A stretch of DNA of 7,160 nt from contig JACCZP010000173.1 in the NCBI GenBank assembly GCA_013695885.1, forward strand, positions 1 through 7,160, read 5' to 3'. The DNA comes from Thermoleophilaceae bacterium (GTDB lineage Bacteria > Actinomycetota > Thermoleophilia > Solirubrobacterales > Thermoleophilaceae). Positions 1 through 5,957 of this stretch are shown piece after piece. The notes below the pieces were generated by a model. The model saw only the letters and a list, made by a program, of their open reading frames with translations. It had not been told where the DNA came from and did no database searches. Both the position numbers and the translations under genes were made by a program. Positions within the stretch are counted from its first letter, which is position 1. Every line of letters starts with the position of its first letter.

Positions 1-912
1 CCTGATCGTCTCGCCGGGCGCGCGCCTCACCACCGCCGCCACCGTCGCGGCGTTGATCTCCACGGTGTCGCGCACGTCGGGCGCGTAGCCCCCGGCGAGG
101 ACCACACAGCACGCGGCTCCCGCCTCCGCGACGCGGTCGAGCACCAGCTCGTCGCGGGCGCGCAGGCCCGCCTTGCTCAGCGCCAGCCGCCCGAGGGCGT
201 CTCCCTCCCAGGGGTCGGCTCCCGCGAGGAAGAAGGCGAGGTCGGGGCGCGCCGCGTCCAGCGCCCGGTCGAGCGCCTCGGACAGGGCGGTCAGGTAGCC
301 CTCGTCCCCGGTGCCGCGCGGCAGGTCCACGTCGAGGTCGGACCGGGCGCGGCTGAAAGGGTAGTTCACCGCGCAGTGCACGGACAGGGAGAACGCCCCG
401 CGGTCGTCGGCGAGGAGCTCCGCCGTCCCGTCGCCCTGGTGCACGTCGCAGTCCACCACCAGCACCCGGCGCGCCCGGTCCTCGCTGCGCAGCACGGCGG
501 CAGCCACCGCCACGTCGTTCACCAGGCAGTACCCGCGTGAGGTGTCGTAGCCGGCGTGGTGGGTCCCTCCGCCCAGGTTCATGCCCATCCCGGAGGCGAC
601 GGCGTCGCGGGCGGCCGCCACCGTGCCGCCGGTCGCGCGCCGGGCCCGCTCCACGAGCTCCGGCGACCATGGCAGGCCGAGCGCGAGCTCCTCCCGCCGC
701 GTGAGCCCACCCCCTCGCATCCGCTCGACGAGGGCCGCCGAGTGGACGCGCAGAAGGTCGTCCCAGCCCACCGGATCGGGCTCGACGACGTCTCCGGAAC
801 GCACCAGTCCGAGCGCCACCACACGCTTCCGGAGCAGCGCGTACTTTCCCAGCGGAAAGCGGTGGCGCGGGGGCAGCGGGAACGTGAAGCGGTCGTGGGA
901 GTAGAGGACCAC
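1..912 (-). CDS. Histone deacetylase family (AcuC/HDAC-like) deacetylase, C-terminus cut by window edge
   Basis: This is a Zn-dependent amidohydrolase of the arginase/deacetylase superfamily. Bacterial members remove acetyl groups from protein lysines, polyamines or other small acyl-amines; the substrate here cannot be told. 304 residues are visible and the frame is still open at base 1. Seen in the translation: an N-terminal segment with HRFPLGKY (the family's HRFPM.KY), the His-His dyad H118-H119 in GGGTHHAGYD, then GYCLVND. The metal ligands are D156 and H158 in DCDVHQGDGTA and D233 in AGADPWEGD, and the transition-state Tyr is Y276 in AGGYAPD. All catalytic residues are present, so it should be active. 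Short bacterial relatives run to roughly 300-310 residues, so little is probably missing. I chose the GTG at 912-910 because GAGGA lies eight bases upstream and the frame then opens VVLYSHDRFTF. It is divergent from the aminotransferase and presumably cytoplasmic, with no signal peptide. Confidence 0.93.
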   Translation of the reverse strand, partial: MVLYSHDRFTFPLPPRHRFPLGKYALLRKRVVALGLVRSGDVVEPDPVGWDDLLRVHSAALVERMRGGGLTRREELALGLPWSPELVERARRATGGTVAAARDAVASGMGMNLGGGTHHAGYDTSRGYCLVNDVAVAAAVLRSEDRARRVLVVDCDVHQGDGTAELLADDRGAFSLSVHCAVNYPFSRARSDLDVDLPRGTGDEGYLTALSEALDRALDAARPDLAFFLAGADPWEGDALGRLALSKAGLRARDELVLDRVAEAGAACCVVLAGGYAPDVRDTVEINAATVAAVVRRAPGETIR

Positions 913-917
913 GTCGC

Positions 918-923
918 TATCCT
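918..923 (+). promoter_or_regulatory. Candidate -10 box (TATCCT) of the aminotransferase-serA unit
   Basis: TATCCT fits the TANNNT -10 pattern. Its spacing puts transcription start near 930, four bases before the GTG at 934, so the message would be almost leaderless. That agrees with the lack of a Shine-Dalgarno in front of 934. I see no convincing -35 at 16-18 bp upstream, so the call rests on the -10 and its position alone. Confidence 0.35.
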
Positions 924-924
924 C
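920..924 (-). promoter_or_regulatory. Shine-Dalgarno of the deacetylase gene
   Basis: GAGGA read on the minus strand, with a spacer of about seven to eight bases to the GTG at 912. It decides the start, because no other in-frame start nearby has a comparable purine motif. The same base pairs read on the plus strand form most of the TATCCT -10-like box of the aminotransferase. Confidence 0.6.
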
Positions 925-933
925 GCGCCTCCC

Positions 934-2121
934 GTGACCGGCGCCTACCTGAAGAGCTACCTGATGACGGCGGGCCCCACGCCGCTCCCGCCGGCCGTCT
1001 CGCAGGTGATGGCCGAGCCCATCCTCTATCACCGCGCACCGGCGTTCATCGAGGTCTACGCACGGTGCCTCGAGCGCCTGCGGATCCCCTTCGAGACCAC
1101 CAACGACGTGCTCTGCTTCGCGTCGTCGGGCACAGGTGCGATGGAGTCGGCGGTGGCCAACCTCGTCCGCCCCGGCGACGCGGCGCTCGTGGCCTCGTGC
1201 GGGAAGTTCGGCGAACGCTTCGCCGAGCTCTGCGACGCCTACGGCGCCGCCACCGTCCACCACGACGCCGGCTGGGGATCGAAGGTCGACCCCGCCGACC
1301 TCGACCGCCTGCTGGACGAGAACCCTGGCGTGGAGGTGGTGTTCACCACCCTCTCCGAGACCTCGACGGGCGTGGTCAACGACGTACACGCACTCACGGA
1401 GGTGGCCCACGCCCACGGCGCGCTCATTGCGGTCGACGCCGTCTCCGGCCTCGGCGCGGTGCCCATCCCCCAGGACGAGTGGGGCGTCGACGTGGTCTGC
1501 TCGGGGTCGCAGAAGGCCCTGATGTGCCCGCCCGGCCTCGGCTTCGCCAGCGTGGCCGACAGTGCGATGGAGCGGGCGGCCGCCAAGCCCGGCCGCCGCT
1601 ACTACTTCGACTGGGTCGCGACCGCGAAGGGTCAGCGCAAGGACCCGCCGGACTCCCCGTTCACCCCGGCGGTGTCGATATTCATGGCCCTCGACGTCGC
1701 CCTCGGGATGATCGAGGAGGAGGGCCTCGAGGCCGTCTTCGAGCGCCATCGCCGGCTCGGCCGGGCCGCCCGCGAGGCGGTCCGCGCCCTCGAGCTCGAC
1801 CTCTTCGGACCCGAGGACGAGGGGGCCAACGTGGTGACCGCCATCGCGCTGCCCGACACGATCGACGGCGCGAAGGTGCCGAAGACCATGCGCGACCGCT
1901 ACGGCGTCACGGTCGCCGGGGGCCAGGGCCGGCTCAAGGGCCGCATCGCCCGGATCGCCCACTGTGGCTACTTCGGGGCCTTCGACGTCACCACCACCGT
2001 GGCCGCCTTCGAGATGACCCTCCGCGACCTCGGTCATCCCGTCGAGCTCGGGGCCGGCGTCGGCGCCGCCCAGCGGGTCTTCCAGGAGGCGGGCGCTCCG
2101 GTGGCCGCGCTCCCGGCGTAG
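934..2121 (+). CDS. Class V aminotransferase, serine/alanine-glyoxylate (possible phosphoserine) type
   Basis: This is a PLP-dependent fold-type I transaminase of 395 residues, the usual length for the alanine-glyoxylate/serine-pyruvate aminotransferase family. Seen: the N-terminal LKSYLMTAGPTPLPPAV (residues 6-22; family pattern K.YLMTPGPTPVPP) and the PLP-phosphate loop SSGTGAMESA near residues 64-73. D168 in AVDAVSGLGA is the pyridine-nitrogen Asp, and the Schiff-base lysine is K194 in GSQKALMCPPGL. The likely start is the GTG at 934; the ATG at 964 would remove the conserved KSYL segment. The open frame continues upstream to 556, but that part is antisense to the deacetylase and is not protein-like. 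serA follows after 50 bp. Such aminotransferases beside serA are thought to act as phosphohydroxypyruvate aminotransferase where serC is missing, or to exchange serine and glyoxylate. The sequence alone does not choose between these. It is cytoplasmic. Confidence 0.9.
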   Translation: MTGAYLKSYLMTAGPTPLPPAVSQVMAEPILYHRAPAFIEVYARCLERLRIPFETTNDVLCFASSGTGAMESAVANLVRPGDAALVASCGKFGERFAELCDAYGAATVHHDAGWGSKVDPADLDRLLDENPGVEVVFTTLSETSTGVVNDVHALTEVAHAHGALIAVDAVSGLGAVPIPQDEWGVDVVCSGSQKALMCPPGLGFASVADSAMERAAAKPGRRYYFDWVATAKGQRKDPPDSPFTPAVSIFMALDVALGMIEEEGLEAVFERHRRLGRAAREAVRALELDLFGPEDEGANVVTAIALPDTIDGAKVPKTMRDRYGVTVAGGQGRLKGRIARIAHCGYFGAFDVTTTVAAFEMTLRDLGHPVELGAGVGAAQRVFQEAGAPVAALPA

Positions 2122-2171
2122 GTCCCGAGCCCCGCCCGCGGGCCCAGAGCACTCCCGTCGCCGCCCCTGCC

Positions 2172-3764
2172 ATGAGCCCGCCCCGCGTCCTCGTCAAGGA
2201 GAAGATCGCCGACTCCGGTCTCGAGCTCCTGCGCAGCCACTTCGACGTGGAGGTGGGCACCGACTGGGCCGACGGGGAGCTCGAGCAGCGCATCGGCGAC
2301 TACGAGGGGATCGTCGTCCGCTCGGCCACCAAGCTCACCGCCGATCTCATCGAGCGCGCCGATCGCCTCAAGGTCATCGGCCGCGCGGGCACCGGCGTCG
2401 ATAACGTCGACGTGCCTGCCGCGACCAAGCGCGGGGTGATCGTGGCCAACGCGCCGGAGTCGAACGCGATCGCTGCCGCGGAGCATGCGATGGCCCTGAT
2501 GCTCGCTCTCTGCCGCAACGTCCCCCAGGCTCACGCGTCGCTCATCGGGGGGAAGTGGGAGCGCTCGAAGTTCGGCGGTATCGAGGTCTACCGCAAGACG
2601 CTCGGAGTCCTCGGCTTCGGGCGCATCGGCCAGCTCGTCGCCGAGCGGGCGCGTGGCTTCGGCATGCGGGTCGTCGGTTTCGACCCGTTCGTGTCGGCTG
2701 AGCGCTACCGGGAGCTCGGGGTGGAGAAGGCCGAGAGCTCGACCGACCTCTACGCCGAGGCGGACATCGTGACGCTTCACCTTCCCAAGACCCCCGACAC
2801 AGCGGGGTGGCTCGACGCCGAGGCGTTCGCACAGATGAAGGAGGGCGTCCTGGTCATCAACTGCGCGCGCGGCGAGCTCGTCGACCACGGCGCGCTCGAG
2901 GACGCCCTGCGCTCGGGGCGGGTGGGCGGCGCCGCCCTCGATGTCTTCCCCGAGGAGCCCATGACCGAGCATCCGCTGTTCGGGATGCCGGGCGTGGTGG
3001 TCACCCCGCACCTAGGCGCCTCCACCGCCGAGGCTCAGGACCGCGCGGGGCAGATCACCGCCGAGCAGGTGGTGGCCGCGCTCACCGGCGAGCTGGTGAC
3101 CAACGCGGTCAACGTGCCGGCCATCCGCCCCGAGGAGATGGAGGTGCTCGGGCCCTTCCTACCGCTCTCACACAGCCTCGGGCGACTGGCCGTGTCGCTC
3201 GGGGAGTCCTCGTCGGTCGACCGAATCGAGGTCTGCTACGAGGGACGCCTGGCCGCCCACGACACCCGGCTGCTCACCCTCTCCGTGCTGAACGGCGTGC
3301 TGGAGGGCCACACCGAGGAGCAGGTCAACCTGGTCAACGCCCCGGCCCTGGCCGAGGAGCGCGGCATCGTCCTGTCCGAGAAGCGCGAGCCGCGCTCGGA
3401 GGACTTCAACGAGCTCGTACGGGTCACGCTCGTCTCGAGCGGCGGGCCGGTCCAGGTTGCCGGGACGGGCTTCGGGCCCCGCAACACCCCCCACCTCGTC
3501 TCCGTGCTCGGTCAGTCCTTCAACCTCGAGCTGTCAGACCACTTCGCGTTCTTCCGCTACGAGGACCGCCCGGGCATGATCGGCCGGGTGGGCTCGGTGT
3601 TCGGCGAGCACGGGGTGAACATCGTCTCCGCCGCCGTCGGCGCGCGCGAGGAGGGAGAGGAGGCGGTCATGGCCGTGACCACCGACCGCCCCGTGCCCGA
3701 GGCCCTGATCCGCGAGATCGCGGGGCTCGAGGGCTTCCACTACGGCCGCGCGGCGTCGCTGTAA
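2172..3764 (+). CDS. serA: D-3-phosphoglycerate dehydrogenase, long form with ASB and ACT domains
   Basis: NAD-dependent oxidation of 3-phosphoglycerate to 3-phosphohydroxypyruvate, the first step of the phosphorylated serine pathway, in the cytoplasm. At 530 residues it matches the M. tuberculosis-type enzyme (about 528). Domains: catalytic halves at about 1-100 and 285-315, and the nucleotide-binding domain at about 100-284 with G148-F-G150-R-I-G153. The intervening ASB domain lies at about 316-455 and the C-terminal ACT domain at about 457-530. Catalytic residues R233 (NCARGELVD), E262 (FPEEP) and H280 (TPHLGAST) are intact. In the ACT domain, Y463, D465 (YEDRPG) and N483 (HGVNI) match the serine-contact positions of the mycobacterial enzyme, so feedback inhibition by serine is likely. 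The ATG at 2172 gives the standard MxxPRVLVKEKI opening. No purine-rich Shine-Dalgarno precedes it; the preceding 25 bases are pyrimidine-rich. It is probably cotranscribed with the aminotransferase. Confidence 0.97.
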   Translation: MSPPRVLVKEKIADSGLELLRSHFDVEVGTDWADGELEQRIGDYEGIVVRSATKLTADLIERADRLKVIGRAGTGVDNVDVPAATKRGVIVANAPESNAIAAAEHAMALMLALCRNVPQAHASLIGGKWERSKFGGIEVYRKTLGVLGFGRIGQLVAERARGFGMRVVGFDPFVSAERYRELGVEKAESSTDLYAEADIVTLHLPKTPDTAGWLDAEAFAQMKEGVLVINCARGELVDHGALEDALRSGRVGGAALDVFPEEPMTEHPLFGMPGVVVTPHLGASTAEAQDRAGQITAEQVVAALTGELVTNAVNVPAIRPEEMEVLGPFLPLSHSLGRLAVSLGESSSVDRIEVCYEGRLAAHDTRLLTLSVLNGVLEGHTEEQVNLVNAPALAEERGIVLSEKREPRSEDFNELVRVTLVSSGGPVQVAGTGFGPRNTPHLVSVLGQSFNLELSDHFAFFRYEDRPGMIGRVGSVFGEHGVNIVSAAVGAREEGEEAVMAVTTDRPVPEALIREIAGLEGFHYGRAASL

Positions 3765-3771
3765 GGGCTGA

Positions 3772-3792
3772 CGCGCTCCGGGCGCGAGCGCG
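3772..3792 (+). terminator. Inverted repeat after serA; possible terminator or operator
   Basis: CGCGCTC (3772-3778) and GAGCGCG (3786-3792) form a perfect 7-bp GC-rich stem with a 7-base loop, eight bases after the serA stop. No T-run follows, so as a terminator it would be of the U-tract-less kind often proposed in Actinobacteria. It also sits directly against the -10 box of the next gene, so it could instead be a protein-binding site. Confidence 0.35.
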
Positions 3793-3793
3793 G

Positions 3794-3799
3794 TACGGT
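3794..3799 (+). promoter_or_regulatory. Candidate -10 box (TACGGT) for leaderless transcription of the small secreted gene
   Basis: TACGGT matches TANNNT, and its first T is exactly 12 bases before the A of the ATG at 3806. The predicted transcription start is therefore the start codon itself. No Shine-Dalgarno is present before this ATG, as expected for a leaderless message. The -35 is not recognisable. Confidence 0.4.
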
Positions 3800-3805
3800 C
3801 TCGGA

Positions 3806-4144
3806 ATGCTCGGTTCGGTCGTCGTTCGGATAGCGATCACCCTCGTGCTCGCCGTATCCCTACTCGGGGCGGTCCTCGCCGCCGAGGCCTCGGCCAACGT
3901 CCTCAGCCTCGCTCGCGCCAAGGCGCGGACCGCGGCCGCGCTGCTCAAGGAGAAGGGCGTCGAGCCCGTCGCGGTCACCTGCCGGCGTAAGACCGCCCAC
4001 CGGGTGCGGTGCTCGATCCGCTACTCGGACCCGGAGCTCGAGTGCACCGGCCTCGTGTTCGCGGAGCTCGGCCACCGGACCGGGCGAGTGCGCACGAACA
4101 CCGCGGACGTCGACTGCGTCAGCAAGGGCGTAGCGCCCGAGTGA
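3806..4144 (+). CDS. Small secreted four-cysteine protein, function unknown
   Basis: This 112-residue protein has a clear signal peptide: R8, then a hydrophobic core at about 9-26, and an ASA motif with likely cleavage after A30, leaving a mature protein of about 82 residues. I saw no lipobox, so it is probably exported rather than lipid-anchored. The mature part starts with an Ala/Lys/Arg-rich, likely helical stretch (33-50). It then carries four cysteines, C59, C69, C80 and C104, enough for two disulfides, in a basic, probably beta-rich segment (TCRRKT, VRCSIRYSD). I do not recognise a named family. The layout recalls small secreted proteins common in some Actinobacteria (inference). The upstream continuation of this frame overlaps serA and is a shadow; ATG 3806 is chosen because the signal peptide starts there. 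It lies between serA and the leu leader, with its own candidate promoter. Confidence 0.75.
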   Translation: MLGSVVVRIAITLVLAVSLLGAVLAAEASANVLSLARAKARTAAALLKEKGVEPVAVTCRRKTAHRVRCSIRYSDPELECTGLVFAELGHRTGRVRTNTADVDCVSKGVAPE

Positions 4145-4145
4145 G

Positions 4146-4158
4146 CCTGCGTCGCAGG
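4146..4158 (+). repeat. 13-base perfect palindrome between the small secreted gene and the leu leader
   Basis: CCTGCG-T-CGCAGG starts two bases after the stop codon at 4142-4144. As RNA it can fold as a 5-bp stem with a 3-base loop, extendable by a G-U and an A-U pair, followed by only a short TTGT. As DNA it lies just upstream of the candidate -10 at 4162, where a repressor or activator of the leu transcript could bind. Weak terminator and operator are both possible. Confidence 0.4.
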
Positions 4159-4161
4159 TTG

Positions 4162-4167
4162 TAGCCT
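4162..4167 (+). promoter_or_regulatory. leuA: Candidate -10 box (TAGCCT) of the leu leader-leuA transcript
   Basis: TAGCCT fits TANNNT and predicts transcription start near 4174, five bases before the leader-peptide ATG at 4179. The leader ORF would then be translated from a near-leaderless end, as expected for a peptide that must be engaged early. No good -35 is seen; the 4146-4158 palindrome occupies the spacer. Confidence 0.4.
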
Positions 4168-4178
4168 TGGACCCGGTC

Positions 4179-4235
4179 ATGTCGACCCGCCTCGGCCTTC
4201 TCCTCCTCCTTCTCCTCCCCCCTCGGGGGGAATAG
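4179..4235 (+). CDS. Leucine leader peptide (18 aa) upstream of leuA
   Basis: The ORF reads MSTRLGLLLLLLLPPRGE and ends with TAG at 4233-4235. Eight of its 18 codons are Leu, seven of them consecutive (4197-4217). All eight are CTC or CTT (six CTC, two CTT), the set read by one tRNA-Leu with a GAG anticodon; CTG, common in the neighbouring genes, is absent. A stalled ribosome on this run would sense scarcity of charged tRNA-Leu. It lies 65 bases upstream of the gene for the first committed step of leucine synthesis, which makes a chance ORF very unlikely. No stable function of the peptide itself is expected. It is the counterpart of enterobacterial leuL in role, not by homology. Confidence 0.88.
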   Translation: MSTRLGLLLLLLLPPRGE

Positions 4236-4282
4236 CGCGTGGCGGCCGCGAAGCCGCATCCGACGAGAGAAGAGCCGAAGCA

Positions 4283-4290
4283 GAGGAAGG
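4283..4290 (+). promoter_or_regulatory. leuA: Shine-Dalgarno of leuA
   Basis: GAGGAAGG ends ten bases before the ATG at 4301. It is the clearest ribosome site among the plus-strand genes here, and it is part of the purine tract that can pair with the leader's Leu codons. Confidence 0.7.
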
Positions 4291-4300
4291 GAACGACACG

Positions 4301-5920
4301 ATGACGGACCAGACGAGCACCCCTGAGGGCCACGACCCCGCCGGGCGGGTCAGGATCTTCGACACCACGCTGCGCGACGGCGAGCAGTCGCCCGGCATCT
4401 CGCTCTCGACGCCCGAGAAGGCGGAGATCGCCACGCAGCTCGCCCGCCTCGGGGTCGATGTCATCGAGGCCGGCTTTCCGATCACCTCGCCGGGCGACTT
4501 CGAGTCCGTTCAGGCCATCGCCCGCCAGGTCGAGGGTCCGGTGATCTGCGGGCTTGCGCGCACGAGCGCCCAGGACATCGACGCGGCGTGGAATGCGATC
4601 CGGGAGTCGGAGCGTCCGCGCATCCACACCTTCATATCGACCAGTGACATCCACATCCGCCACCAGCTGCGGACCACCTACGAGGACGTCAAGGGGCAGG
4701 CCCGCGCGGCGGTGGCCCACGCGCGCGGCTACACCGACGACGTGGAGTTCTCGCCCATGGACGCCACCAGGGCGGACGTCGAGTTCACCGCCGAGGTCGT
4801 CCAGATCGCCATCGACGAGGGCGCCACCACGATCAACGTGCCGGACACGGTGGGCTACACCATGCCCGCCGAGTACGCGGCGATGTTCGGCGAGCTCTAC
4901 CGCCTGGTCCCGGACCTGCGCGGCGTCACGCTCTCTGTGCACTGCCACAACGACCTCGGGCTCGCCGTGGCCAACTCGCTCGCCGGCGTCGAGGCGGGCG
5001 CGCGTCAGGTGGAGTGCGCGGTGAACGGGATCGGCGAGCGAGCGGGCAACGCCTCGCTCGAGGAGGTCGTGATGCTGCTGCGCACGCGAGCCGCGAGCCT
5101 CGGCCTCGACACGGGCATCACCACCCAGGAGATCGCGCGCACCAGCCGCCTCGTGTCCCGTCTCACGGGCTACGTGGTTCAGCCCAACAAGGCCGTGGTG
5201 GGGCGCAACGCGTTCGCCCACGAGTCCGGCATCCATCAGGACGGGGTGCTCAAGGAGCGCACTACCTACGAGATCATGGACGCGACCACCATCGGCCTCG
5301 AGCGCAACGACATCGTCCTCGGCAAGCACTCCGGCCGCCACGCGCTGCGCAAGGCGCTCGAGGAGCTCGGGTTCGCGGTCGAGGGCCCCGCGCTCAACAC
5401 GGCGTTCAAGCGGTTCAAGGAGCTGGCCGACAAGAAGAAGCACGTCACCGCGCTCGATCTCGAGGCCCTGGTCTCCGACGAGATGCGCCAGTCGCCGGCG
5501 GCCTACGTCCTCGAGTCGTTCGAGGTCGAGGCCTCGTCCGAGCGCGCTCCGCTCGCCCGCGTCCGGGTCTCGCTACCGGGGGACCGCGTCGTCGAGGGAT
5601 CGTTCACCGGCGACGGGCCGGTCGACGCCTTCTTCAGCGCTATCAACGCCGCCACCGGCCACGAGGCGCGGCTCAAGGAGTACCACGTGTCCGCGGTCAC
5701 GGGAGGCCGGGACGCCCTCGGCGAGGTCACGGTCCTGCTCGAGCTCGAGGGAGCGCTCGCCTCGGGCCAGGGCGTCTCCACCGACATCCTCGAGGCCTCG
5801 GGACGGGCCTACCTGCGGGCGCTCGCGGGCGCGCTGGCCGACGCTTCGCCGGCCGTGCAGGCCGAGCGGCACCTGGCGGACGCGGAGGTCGAGGCGGTCG
5901 TGGAGACGCCGACGCCGTAG
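4301..5920 (+). CDS. leuA: 2-isopropylmalate synthase
   Basis: It condenses acetyl-CoA with 2-ketoisovalerate to give 2-isopropylmalate, the committed step of leucine synthesis, in the cytoplasm. At 539 residues it is the shorter LeuA type (E. coli about 523), not the roughly 640-residue mycobacterial type. The TIM-barrel HMGL-like domain spans about 16-290. It carries FDTTLRDGEQSPG, with R25 and metal ligand D26, the HxH metal motif H214-C-H216 in SVHCHNDLGLA, and GIGERAGNASLEE with N250. A linker region with AHESGIHQDG and LGKHSGRHAL follows. The C-terminal LeuA dimer domain at about 380-510 binds leucine for feedback inhibition in this family. The segment after about 510 is Ala/Glu-rich and likely disordered. 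ATG 4301 has a good Shine-Dalgarno. Expression is probably controlled by the leader at 4174-4300. Citramalate synthase is the main alternative, but the motif set reads as isopropylmalate synthase. Confidence 0.96.
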   Translation: MTDQTSTPEGHDPAGRVRIFDTTLRDGEQSPGISLSTPEKAEIATQLARLGVDVIEAGFPITSPGDFESVQAIARQVEGPVICGLARTSAQDIDAAWNAIRESERPRIHTFISTSDIHIRHQLRTTYEDVKGQARAAVAHARGYTDDVEFSPMDATRADVEFTAEVVQIAIDEGATTINVPDTVGYTMPAEYAAMFGELYRLVPDLRGVTLSVHCHNDLGLAVANSLAGVEAGARQVECAVNGIGERAGNASLEEVVMLLRTRAASLGLDTGITTQEIARTSRLVSRLTGYVVQPNKAVVGRNAFAHESGIHQDGVLKERTTYEIMDATTIGLERNDIVLGKHSGRHALRKALEELGFAVEGPALNTAFKRFKELADKKKHVTALDLEALVSDEMRQSPAAYVLESFEVEASSERAPLARVRVSLPGDRVVEGSFTGDGPVDAFFSAINAATGHEARLKEYHVSAVTGGRDALGEVTVLLELEGALASGQGVSTDILEASGRAYLRALAGALADASPAVQAERHLADAEVEAVVETPTP

Positions 5921-5947
5921 GCGGCGCGGTGATGCGGTCGGTCCGCC
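5920..5947. terminator. Possible weak structure between convergent leuA and the DUF4242 gene
   Basis: The 37-bp convergent gap holds GGCGG (5920-5924) matching CCGCC (5943-5947), and a smaller GCGG/CCGC hairpin (5934-5937 with 5943-5946). There is no T-run on either strand. A terminator is expected by position, but the structure is modest for such GC-rich DNA. Confidence 0.2.
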
Positions 5948-5957
5948 GGGGTGCGCG

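Larger units (their letters stand above)
4174..4300 (+). promoter_or_regulatory. leuA: leuA leader RNA (leucine-responsive attenuator region)
   Basis: This is a 5' region with a Leu-rich leader ORF followed by foldable RNA and the leuA ribosome site. Elements seen: a 27-base pure pyrimidine tract at 4196-4222 formed by the Leu and Pro codons, and a short strong hairpin of C4217-4221 with G4226-4230 (loop CTCG, plus T4216-A4231). A second hairpin, GCGGC 4242-4246 with GCCGC 4253-4257, has a six-base loop. A purine-rich stretch at 4265-4293 holds the Shine-Dalgarno. CTTCTC (4197-4202 or 4209-4214) is perfectly complementary to GAGAAG at 4267-4272, and CCTTC (4196-4200 or 4208-4212) to GAAGG at 4286-4290. 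No T-run follows any hairpin. Leader-peptide control of leuA is known in Actinobacteria and enterobacteria; the exact mechanism here is inferred. Confidence 0.75.

Noticed and set aside
556..933. Plus-strand N-terminal extension of the aminotransferase frame back to 556
   Set aside because: It is antisense to the conserved deacetylase codons, has Arg/His/Pro-rich composition, and no aminotransferase of this family has such an extension; homology begins at about 949.
1065..2171. Long extension of the serA frame upstream through the aminotransferase gene (899-codon frame)
   Set aside because: The residues before 2172 are Arg/Pro/Gly-rich out-of-frame shadow of the aminotransferase, and SerA starts normally at 2172.
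2034..3011. 325-codon minus-strand open frame opposite serA
   Set aside because: Shadow of serA codon structure; no recognisable domain.
4217..4231. Hairpin CCCCC-CTCG-GGGGG as a classical intrinsic terminator of the leu leader
   Set aside because: No T-run follows (the next bases are AATAGCGCG), and it overlaps the end of the leader ORF. Kept only as a possible competing fold.
3860..5443. 527-codon minus-strand open frame opposite leuA and the leader
   Set aside because: High-GC antisense frames stay open by codon bias; composition is Arg/Gly/Val/Asp-rich without motifs, and it lies across the leu control region and conserved leuA.
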